A stretch of 64,000 nt of DNA, from NCBI RefSeq assembly GCF_032854445.1, contig NW_027018042.1, positions 42,394 through 106,393 of the forward strand, in the 5' to 3' direction. Position 1 is the first letter of the stretch. Every line of letters starts with the position of its first letter. Positions 50,585 to 61,579 of this stretch are shown here, in pieces. A program made the translations under genes and the position numbers. This DNA is from Liolophura sinensis. Its lineage: Eukaryota > Mollusca > Polyplacophora > Chitonida > Chitonidae. The notes below the pieces were generated by a model. It was not told the origin of the DNA, searched no databases, and saw nothing but the letters and a program-made list of their open reading frames with translations.

Positions 50585-53500
50585 ATGTCTTTATCTACGT
50601 GTAGAAAAACCACACCATTTGTACATAAAAAACACAAGGTACTAGATACAGTCTGCTGTAAAAAGTACAACTGATCACTGACCCACATCAATAAGGTTCT
50701 AATAGATGCGGAATTGGCCCAGGCATCGGCAGCTGTTTAGAAAATTGCAAATTTCCCTGGTTTCCATGGAGTAAGAGCCGTTGCTGGGCACGTGACTATG
50801 ACATCAATGATCATTCAATTGTCGCTACAGCCAAAAGTATTGGTCGGAGAGCAACGCGGTTTGCACCATTCGATTTCTCGTGACAAAATACGTCGGATTA
50901 GCCTCTTACCAGCAGCACTGGAACAATTTTTCCACTTTTGCATTTTTGCCTGGTGTTTTTGTTAATTGAAATCGGATACACTGTACTATGCACAATCGCG
51001 ACTGGTCGTTACTATATTCAACTTTTAACTATACGTTATGTGCCCTTCGGTAGCCCAGAAGACGTCAAATCTTTGGGCTAAGCCCATTTAACTCACCCAG
51101 CAATTGTCTTACTTTTAAGTCCAAGACAATCTCAATGTCTTTATCTACGTGTAGAAAAACCACACCATTCGTACATAAAAAAAACAATGTACTAGATACA
51201 GTCTGCTGTAAAAAGTACAACTGATCACTGACCCACATCAATAAGGTTCTAATAGATGCGGAATTGGGCCAGGCATCGGCAGCTGTTAAAAAATTGCAAA
51301 TTTCCCTGGTTTCCATGGAGTAAGAGCCGTTGCTGGGCACGTGACTATGACATCAATGATCATTCAATTGTCGCTACAGCCAAAAGTATTAGTCGGAGAG
51401 CAACGCAGTTTGCACCATTCGATTTCTCGTGACAAAATACGTCGGATTAGCCTCTTACCAGCAGCACTGGAACAGTTTTTCCACTTTTGCATTTTTGCCT
51501 GGTCTTTTTGTTAATTGAAATCGGATACACTGTACTATGCACAATCGCGACTGGTCGTTACTATATTCAACTTTTAACTATACGTTATGTGCCCTTCGGT
51601 AGCCCAGAAGACGTCAAATCTTTGGGCTAAGCCCATTTAACTCATCCAGCAATTGTCTTACTTTTAAGTCCAAGACAATCTCAATGTCTTTATCTACGTG
51701 TAGAAAAACCACACCATTCGTACATAAAAAAAACAATGTACTAGATACAGTCTGCTGTAAAAAGTACAACTGATCACTGACCCACATCAATAAGGTTCTA
51801 ATAGATGCGGAATTGGGCCAGGCATCGGCAGCTGTTAAAAAATTGCATATTTCCCTGGTTTCCATGGAGTAAGAGCCGTTGCTGGGCACGTGACTATGAC
51901 ATCAATGATCATTCAATTGTCGCTACAGCCAAAAGTATTAGTCGGAGAGCAACGCAGTTTGCACCATTCGATTTCTCGTCACAAAATACGTCGGATTAGC
52001 CTCTTACCAGCAGCACTGGAACAGTTTTTCCACTTTTGCATTTTTGCCTGGTCTTTTTGTTAATTGAAATCGGATACACTGTACTATGCACATTCGCGAC
52101 TGGTCGTTACTATATTCAACTTTTAAACTATACGTTATGTGCCCATCGGTAGCCCAGAAGACGTCAAATCTTTGGGCTAAGCCCATTTAACTCATCCAGC
52201 AATTGTCTTACTTTTAAGTATAAGACAATCTCAATGTCTTTATCTACGTGTAGAAAAACCACACCATTTGTACATAAAAAACACAATGTACTACATACAG
52301 TCTGCTGTAAAAAGTACAACTGATCACTGACCCACATCAATAAGGTTCTAAAAGATGCGGAATTGGCCCAGGCATCGGCAGCTGTTTAGAAAATTGCAAA
52401 TTTCCCTGGTTTCCATGGAGTAAGAGCCGTTGCTGGGCACGTGACTATGACATCAATGATCATTCAATTGTCGCTACAGCCAAAAGTATTGGTCGGAGAG
52501 CAACGCGGTTTGCACCATTTGATTTCTCGTGACAAAAATACGTCGGATTAGCCTCTTACCAGCAGCACTGGAACAGTTTTTCCACTTTTGCATTTTTGCC
52601 TGGTCTTTTTGTTAATTTAAAATCGGATACAATTTACTATGTACAATCGCGACTGGTCATTACTATATTCAAGTTTTGACTGTAAGTTATGTGCCCTTCT
52701 GTACCAGAAGACGTCAAATCTTTGGGCTAAGCCCATTTTAACTCACCCAGCAATTGTCTTACTTCTAAGTCCAAGACAATCTCAATGTCTTTATCTACGT
52801 GTAGAAAAACCACACATTTGTACATAAAAAACACAAGGTACTAGATACAGTCTGCTGTAAAAAGTACAACTGATCACTGAACCACATCAATAAGGTTCTA
52901 AAAGATGCGGAATTGGCCCAGCATCGGCAGCTGTTTAAAAAATTGCAAATTTCCCTGGTTTCCATGGAGTAAGAGCCGTTGCTGGGCACGTGACTATGAC
53001 ATCAATGATCATTCAATTGTCGCTACAGCCAAAAGTATTGGTCGGAGAGCAACGCGGTTTGCACCATTCGATTTCTCGTGACAAAATACGTCGGATTAGC
53101 CTCTTACCAGCAGCACTGGAACAGTTTTTCCACTTTTGCATTTTTGCCTGGTCTTTTTGTTAATTGAAATCGGATACACTGTACTATGCACAATCGCGAC
53201 TGGTCGTTACTATATTCAACTTTTAACTATACGTTATGTGCCCTTCGGTAGCCCAGAAGACGTCAAATCTTTGGGCTAAGCCCATTTAACTCATCCAGCA
53301 ATTGTCTTACTTTTAAGTCCAAGGACAATCTCAATGTCTTTATCTACGTGTAGAAAAACCACACCATTCGTGCATAAAAAAAACAATGTACTAGATACAG
53401 TCTGCTGTAAAAAGTACAACTGATCACTGACCCACATCAATAAGGTTCTAATAGATGCGGAATTGGGCCAGGCATCGGCAGCTGTTAAAAAATTGCATAT

Positions 53501-53881
53501 TTCCCTGGTTTCCATGGAGTAAGAGCCGTTGCTGGGCACGTGACTATGACATCAATGATCATTCAATTGTCGCTACAGCCAAAAGTATTAGTCGGAGAGC
53601 AACGCAGTTTGCACCATTCGATTTCTCGTCACAAAATACGTCGGATTAGCCTCTTACCAGCAGCACTGGAACAGTTTTTCCACTTTTGCATTTTTGCTGG
53701 TCTTTTTGTTAATTGAAATCGGATACACTGTACTATGCACAATCGCGACTGGTCGTTACTATATTCAACTTTTAACTATACGTTATGTGCCCTTCGGTAG
53801 CCCAGAAGACGTCAAATCTTTGGGCTAAGCCCATTTAACTCATCCAGCAATTGTCTTACTTTTCAGTCCAAGACAATCTCA
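50585..53881 (+). repeat. F cassette, copy 3 (M93-M98)
   Basis: All six monomers of copy 1 in order, offset 15,385-15,388 bp (28 monomers). The TCTGTACCAG monomer is M96. From about 52,120 it accumulates unshared one-base indels, for example GACAAAAATACG, CCATTTTAACTC, CCACACATTTG, CCCAGCATCGG and CCAAGGACAATC. Confidence 0.82.
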
Positions 53882-56629
53882 ATGTCTTTATCTACGTGTA
53901 GAAAAACCACACCATTTGTACATAAAAAACACAAGGTACTAGATACAGTCTGCTGTAAAAAGTACAACTGATCACTGACCCACATCAATAAGGTTCTAAA
54001 AGATGCGGAATTGGCCCAGGCATCGGCAGCTGTTTAGAAAATTGCAAATTTCCCTGGTTTCCATGGAGTAAGAGCCGTTGCTGGGCACGTGACTATGACA
54101 TCATGATCATTCAATTGTCGCTACAGCCAAAAGTATTGGTCGGAGAGCAACGCAGTTTGCACCATTCGATTTCTCGTGACAAAATACGTCGGATTAGCCT
54201 CTTACCAGCAGCACTGGAACAGTTTTTCCACTTTTGCATTTTTGCCTGGTCTTTTTGTTAATTGAAATCGGATACACTGTACTATGCACAATCGCGACTG
54301 GTCGTTACTATATTCAACTTTTAACTATACGTTATGTGCCCTTCGGTAGCCCAGAAGACGTCAAATCTTTGGGCTAAGCCCATTTAACTCATCCAGCAAT
54401 TGTCCTTACTTTTCAGTCCAAGACAATCTCAATGTCTTTATCTACGTGTAGAAAAACCACACCATTTGTACATAAAAAAACACAAGGTACTAGATACAGT
54501 CTGCTGTAAAAAGTACAACTGATCACTGACCCACATCAATAAGGTTCTAAAAGATGCGGAATTGGCCCAGGCATCGGCAGCTGTTTAGAAAATTGCAAAT
54601 TTCCCTGGTTTTCCATGGAGTAAGAGCCGTTGCTGGGCACGTGACTATGACATCAATGATCATTCAATTGTCGCTACAGCCAAAAGTATTGGTCGGAGAG
54701 CAACGCGGTTTGCACCATTCGATTTCTCGTCACAAAATACGTCGGATTAGCCTCTTACCAGCAGCACTGGAACAGCTTTTCCACTTTTGCATTTTTGCCT
54801 GGTGTTTTTGTTAATTGAAATCGGATACACTGTACTATGCACAATCGCGACTGGTCGTTACTATATTCAACTTTTAACTATACGTTATGTGCCCTTCGGT
54901 AGCCCAGAAGACGTCAAATCTTTGGGCTAAGCCCATTTAACTCATCCAGCAATTGTCTTACTTTTAAGTCCAAGACAATCTCAATGTCTTTATCTACGTG
55001 TAGAAAAACCACACCATTCGTACATAAAAAAAACAATGTACTAGATACAGTCTGCTGTAAAAAGTACAACTGATCACTGACCCACATCAATAAGGTTCTA
55101 ATAGATGCGGAATTGGGCCAGGCATCGGCAGCTGTTAAAAAATTGCATATTTCCCTGGTTTCCATGGAGTAAGAGCCGTTGATGGGCACGTGACTATGAC
55201 ATCAATGATCATTCAATTGTCGCTACAGCCAAAAGTATTAGTCGGAGAGCAACGCAGTTTGCACCATTCGATTTCTCGTCACAAAATACGTCGGATTAGC
55301 CTCACCAGCAGCACTGGAACAGTTTTTCCACTTTTGCATTTTTGCCTGGTGTTTTTGTTAATTGAAATCGGATACACTGTACTATGCACAATCGCGACTG
55401 GTCGTTACTATATTCAACTTTTAACTATACGTTATGTGCCCTTCGGTAGCCCAGAAGACGTCAAATCTTTGGGCTAAGCCCATTTAACTCATCCAGCAAT
55501 TGTCTTACTTTTAAGTCCAAGACAATCTCAATGTCTTTATCTACGTGTAGAAAAACCACACCATTCGTACATAAAAAAAACAATGTACTAGATACAGTCT
55601 GCTGTAAAAAGTACAACTGATCACTGACCCACATCAATAAGGTTCTAATAGATGCGGAATTGGGCCAGGCATCGGCAGCTGTTTAAAAAATTGCATATTT
55701 CCCTGGTTTCCATGGAGTAAGAGCCGTTGCTGGGCACGTGACTATGACATCAATGATCATTCAATTGTCGCTACAGCCAAAAGTATTAGTCGGAGAGCAA
55801 CGCAGTTTGCACCATTCGATTTCTCGTGACAAAATACGTCGGATTAGCCTCTTACCAGCAGCACTGGAACAGTTTTTCCACTTTTGCATTTTTGCCTGGT
55901 CTTTTTGTTAATTGAAATCGGATACACTGTACTATGCACAATCGCGACTGGTCGTTACTATATTCAACTTTTAACTATACGTTATGTGCCCTTCGGTAGC
56001 CCAGAAGACGTCAAATCTTTGGGCTAAGCCCATTTAACTCATCCAGCAATTGTCTTACTTTTAAGTCCAAGACAATCTCAATGTCTTTATCTACGTGTAG
56101 AAAAACCACACCATTTGTACATAAAAAACACAAGGTACTAGATACAGTCTGCTGTAAAAAGTACAACTGATCACTGACCCACATCAATAAGGTTCTAATA
56201 GATGCAGAATTGGCCCAGGCATCGGCAGCTGTTTAAAAAATTGCAAATTTCCCTGGTTTCCATGGAGTAAGAGCCGTTGCTGGGCACGTGACTATGACAT
56301 CAATGATCATTCAATTGTCGCTACAGCCAAAAGTATTATTCGGAGAGCAACGCGGTTTGCACCATTCGATTTCTCGTGACAAAATACGTCGGATTAGCCT
56401 CTTACCAGCAGCACTGGAACAGTTTTTCCACTTTTGCATTTTGCCTGGTCTTTTTGTTAATTGAAATCGGATACACTGTACTATGCACAATCGCGACTGG
56501 TCGTTACTATATTCAACTTTTTACTATACGTTATGTGCCCTTCGGTAGCCCAGAAGACGTCAAATCTTTGGGCTAAGCCCATTTAACTCATCCAGCAATT
56601 GTCTTACTTTTAAGTCCAAGACAATCTCA
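53882..56629 (+). repeat. Mixed monomer block M99-M103
   Basis: Two common monomers (M99, M100), two long-A monomers (M101, M102) and M103, which has GTATTATTCGG and GCATTTTGCC like the E first monomer but lacks its CC-to-AA change. M101 has lost two bases (GCCTCACCAG, about 55,301) and reads GATGGGCACG where others read GCTGGGC. Confidence 0.75.
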
Positions 56630-58278
56630 ATGTCTTTATCTACGTGTAGAAAAACCACACCATTCGTACATAAAAAACACAATGTACTAGATACAGTCTG
56701 CTGTAAAAAGTACAACTGATCACTGAACCACATCTATAAGGCTCTAATAGATGCGGAATTGGGCCAGGCATCGGCAGCTGTTAAAAAATTGCATATTTCC
56801 CTGGTTTCCATTGAGTAAGAGCCGTTGCTGGGCACGTGACTATGACATCAATGATCATTCAATTGTGGCTACAGCCAAAAGTAATGGTCGGAGAGCAACG
56901 CGGTTTGCACCATTCGATTTCTCGTGACAAAATACGTCGGATTAGCCTCTTACCAGCAGCACTGGAACAGTTTTTCCACTTTTGCATTTTTGCCTGGTCT
57001 TTTTGTTAATTTGAAATCGGATACAATCTACTATGTACAATCGCGACTGGTCATGACTATATTCAACTTTTGACTATAAGTTATGTGCCCTTCTGTAGCC
57101 CAGAAGACGTCAAATCTTTGGGCTAAACCCATTAAACTCACCCAGCAATTGTCTTACTTCTAAGTCCAAGACAATCTCAATGTGTTTATCTACGTGTAGA
57201 AAAACCACACCATTTGTACATAAAAAACACAAGGTACTAGATACAGTCTGCTGTAAAAAGTACAACTGATCACTGACCCACATCAATAAGGTTCTAAAAG
57301 ATGCGGAATTGGCCCAGGCATCGGCAGCTGTTTAAAAAATTGCAAATTTCCCTGGTTTCCATGGAGTAAGAGCCGTTGCTGGGCACGTGACTATGACATC
57401 AATGATCATTCAATTGTCGCTACAGCCAAAAGTATTGGTCGGAGAGCAACGCGGTTTGCACCATTCGATTTCTCGTGACAAAATACGTCGGATTAGCCTC
57501 TTACCAGCAGCACTGGAACAGTTTTTCCACTTTTGCATTTTTGCCTGGTCTTTTTGTTAATTGAAATCGGATACACTGTACTATGCACAATCGCGACTGG
57601 TCGTTACTATATTCAACTTTTAACTATACGTTATGTGCCCTTCGGTAGCCCAGAAGACGTCAAATCTTTGGGCTAAGCCCATTTAACTCATCCAGCAATT
57701 GTCTTACTTTTAAGTCCAAGACAATCTCAATGTCTTTATCTGCGTGTAGAAAAACCACACCATTTGTACATAAAAAACACAAAGTACTAGATACAGTCTG
57801 CTGTAAAAAGTACAACTGATCACTGACCCACATCAATAAGGTTCTAATAGATGCGGAATTGGGCCAGGCATCGGCAGCTGTTAAAAAATTGCATATTTCC
57901 CTGGTTTCCATGGAGTAAGAGCCGTTGCTGGGCACGTGACTATGACATCAATGATCATTCAATTGTCGCTACAGCCAAAAGTATTGGTTGGAGAGCAACG
58001 CGGTTTGCACCATTCGATTTCTCGTCACAAAATACGTCGGATTAGCCTCTTACCAGCAGCACTGGAACAGTTTTTCCACTTTTGCATATTTGCCTGGTCT
58101 TTTTGTTAATTGAAATCGGATACACTGTACTATGCACAATCGCGACTGGTCGTTACTATATTCAACTTTTAACTATACGTTATGTGCCCTTCGGTAGCCC
58201 AGAAGACGTCAAATCTTTGGGCTAAGCCCATTTAACTCATCCAGCAATTGTCTTACTTTTAAGTCCAAGACAATCTCA
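56630..58278 (+). repeat. Distant copy of M54-M56 (M104-M106)
   Basis: Same three kinds in the same order as 29,150-30,798. M105 has TGTGTTTATC at its start (57,180), a private substitution. Confidence 0.75.
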
Positions 58279-61200
58279 ATGTCTTTATCTACGTGTAGAA
58301 AAACCACACCATTCGTACATAAAAAACACAAGGTACTAGATACAGTCTGCTGTAAAAAGTACAACTGATCACTGACGCACATCAATAAGGTTCTAAAAGA
58401 TGCGGAAATGGCCCAGGCATCGGCAGCTGTTTAAACAATTGCAAATTTCCCTGGTTTCCATGGAGTAAGAGCCGTTGCTGGGCACGTGACTATGACATCA
58501 ATGATCATTCAATTGTCGCTACAGCCAAAAGTATTGGTCGGAGAGCAACGCGGTTTGCACCATTCGATTTCTCGTGACAAAATACGTCGGATTAGCCTCT
58601 TACCAGCAGCACTGGAACAGTTTTTCCACTTTTGCATTTTTGCCTGGTCTTTTTGTTAATTTAAAATCGGATACAATCTACTATGTACAATCGCGACTGG
58701 TCATTACTATATTCAACTTTTGACTGTAAGTTATGTGCCCTTCTGTACCAGAAGACGTCAAATCTTTGGGCTAAGCCTATTTAACTCACCCAGCAATTGT
58801 CTTACTTCTAAGTCCAAGACAATCTCAATGTCTTTATCTACGTGTAGAAAAACCACACCATTTGTACATAAAAAACACAAGGTACTAGATACAGTCTGCT
58901 GTAAAAAGTACAACTGATCACTGAACCACATCAATAAGGTTCTAAAAGATGCGGAATTGGCCCAGGCATCGGCAGCTGTTTAAAAAATTGCAAATTTCCC
59001 TGGTTTCCATGGAGTAAGAGCCGTTGCTGGGCACGTGACTATGACATCAATGATCATTCAATTGTCGCTACAGCCAAAAGTATTGGTCGGAGAGCAACGC
59101 GGTTTGCACCATTCGATTTCTCGTGACAAATACGTCGATTAGCCTCTTACTAGCAGCACTGGAACAGGTTTTCCACTTTTGCATTTTTGCCTGGTCTTTT
59201 TGTTAATTGAAATCGGATACACTGTACTATGCACAATCGAGACTGGTCGTTACGATATTCAACTTTTAACTATACGTTATGTGTCCCTCGGTAGCCCAGA
59301 AGACGTCAAATCTTTGGGCTAAGCCCATTTAACTCATCCAGCAATTGTCTTACTTTTAAGTCCAAGACAATCTCAATGTCTTTATCTGCGTGTAGAAAAA
59401 CCACACCATTTGTACATAAAAAAACACAAAGTACTAGATACAGTCTGCTGTAAAAAGTACAACTGATCACTGACCCACATCAATAAGGTTCTAATAGATG
59501 CGGAATTGGGCCAGGCATCGGCAGCTGTTAAAAAATTGCATATTTCCCTCGTTTCCATGGAGTAAGAGCCGTTGCTGGGCACGTGACTATGACATCAATG
59601 ATCATTCAATTGTCGCTACAGCCAAAAGTATTGGTCGGAGAGCAACGCGGTTTGCACCATTCGATTTCTCGTCACAAAATACGTCGGATTAGCCTCTTAC
59701 CAGCAGCACTGGAACAGTTTTTCCACTTTTGCATATTTGCCTGGTCTTTTTGTTAATTGAAATCGGATACACTGTACTATGCACAATCGCGACTGGTCGT
59801 TACTATATTCAACTTTTAACTATACGTTATGTGCCCTTCGGTAGCCCAGAAGACGTCAAATCTTTGGGCTAAGCCCATTTAACTCATCCAGCAATTGTCT
59901 TACTTTTAAGTCCAAGACAATCTCAATGTCTTTATCTACGTGTAGAAAAACCACACCATTTGTACATAAAAAACACAAGGTACTAGATACAGTCTGCTGT
60001 AAAAAAGTACAACTGATCACTGACCCACATCAATAAGGTTCTAAAAGATGCGGAATTGGCCCAGGCATCGGCAGCTGTTTAGAAAATTGCAAATTTCCCT
60101 GGTTTCCATGGAGTAAGAGCCGTTGCTGGGCACGTGACTATGACATCAATGATCATTCAATTGTCGCTACAGCCAAAAGTATTGGTCGGAGAGCAACGCG
60201 GTTTGCACCATTCGATTTCTCGTGACAAAATACGTCGGATTAGCCTCTTACCAGCAGCACTGGAACAGTTTTTCCACTTTTGCATTTTTTGCCTGGTCTT
60301 TTTGTTAATTTGAAATCGGATACAATCTACTATGTACAATCGCGACTGGTCATTACTATATTCAACTTTTGACTGTAAGTTATGTGCCCTTCTGTAGCCC
60401 AGAAGACGTCAAATCTTTGGGCTAAGCCCATTTAACTCACCCAGCAATTGTCTTACTTCTAAGTCCAAGACAATCTCAATGTCTTTATCTACGTGTAGAA
60501 AAACCACACCATTTGTACATAAAAAACACAATGTACTAGATACAGTCTGCTGTAAAAAGTACAACTGATCACTGAACCACATCAATAAGGTTCTAAAAGA
60601 TGCGGAATTGGCCCAGGCATCGGCAGCTGTTTAAAAAATTGCAAATTTCCCTGGTTTCCATGGAGTAAGCGCCGTTGCTGGGCACGTGACTATGACATCA
60701 ATGATCATTCAATTGTCGCTACAGCCAAAAGTATTGGTCGGAGAGCAACGCGGTTTGCACCATTCGATTTCTCGTGACAAAATACGTCGGATTAGCCTCT
60801 TACCAGCAGGCACTGGAACAGTTTTTCCACTTTTGCATTTTTGCCTGGTCTTTTTGTTAATTGAAATCGGATACACTGTACTATGCACAATCGCGACTGG
60901 TCGTTACTATATTCAACTTTTAACTATACGTTATGTGCCTTCGGTAGCCCAGAAGACGTCAAATCTTTGGGCTAAGCCCATTTAACTCATCCAGCAATTG
61001 TCTTACTTTTAAGTCCAAGACAATCTCAATGTCTTTATCTGCGTGTAGAAAAACCACACACACCATTCGTACATAAAAAAAACAATGGTACTAGATACAG
61101 TCTGCTGTAAAAAGTACAACTGATCACTGACCCACATCAATAAGGTTCTAATAGATGCGGAATTGGGCCAGGCATCGGCAGCTGTTAAAAAATTGCATAT

Positions 61201-61579
61201 TTCCCTGGTTTCCATGGAGTAAGAGCCGTTGCTGGGCACGTGACTATGACATCAATGATCATTCAATTGTCGCTACAGCCAAAAGTATTGGTCGGAGAGC
61301 AACGCGGTTTGCACCATTCGATTTCTCGTCACAAAATACGTCGGATTAGCCTCTTACCAGCAGCACTGAACAGTTTTTCCACTTTTGCATTTTGCCTGGT
61401 CTTTTTGTTAATTGAAATCGGATACACTGTACTATGCACAATCGCGACTGGTCGTTACTATATTCAACTTTTAACTATACGTTATGTGCCCTTCGGTAGC
61501 CCAGAAGACGTCAAATCTTTGGGCTAAGCCCATTTAACTCATCCAGCAATTGTCTTACTTTTAAGTCCAAGACAATCTC
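58279..61579 (+). repeat. Mixed monomer block M107-M112
   Basis: M107 has TCTGTACCAG and is followed by the F-type common monomer (M108). M110-M111 repeat the M57-M58 order, including AGTAAGCGCC (60,670). M112 has four extra bases in CCACACACACC (about 61,057), a dinucleotide slippage. Several unshared indels lie in this block. Confidence 0.75.
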
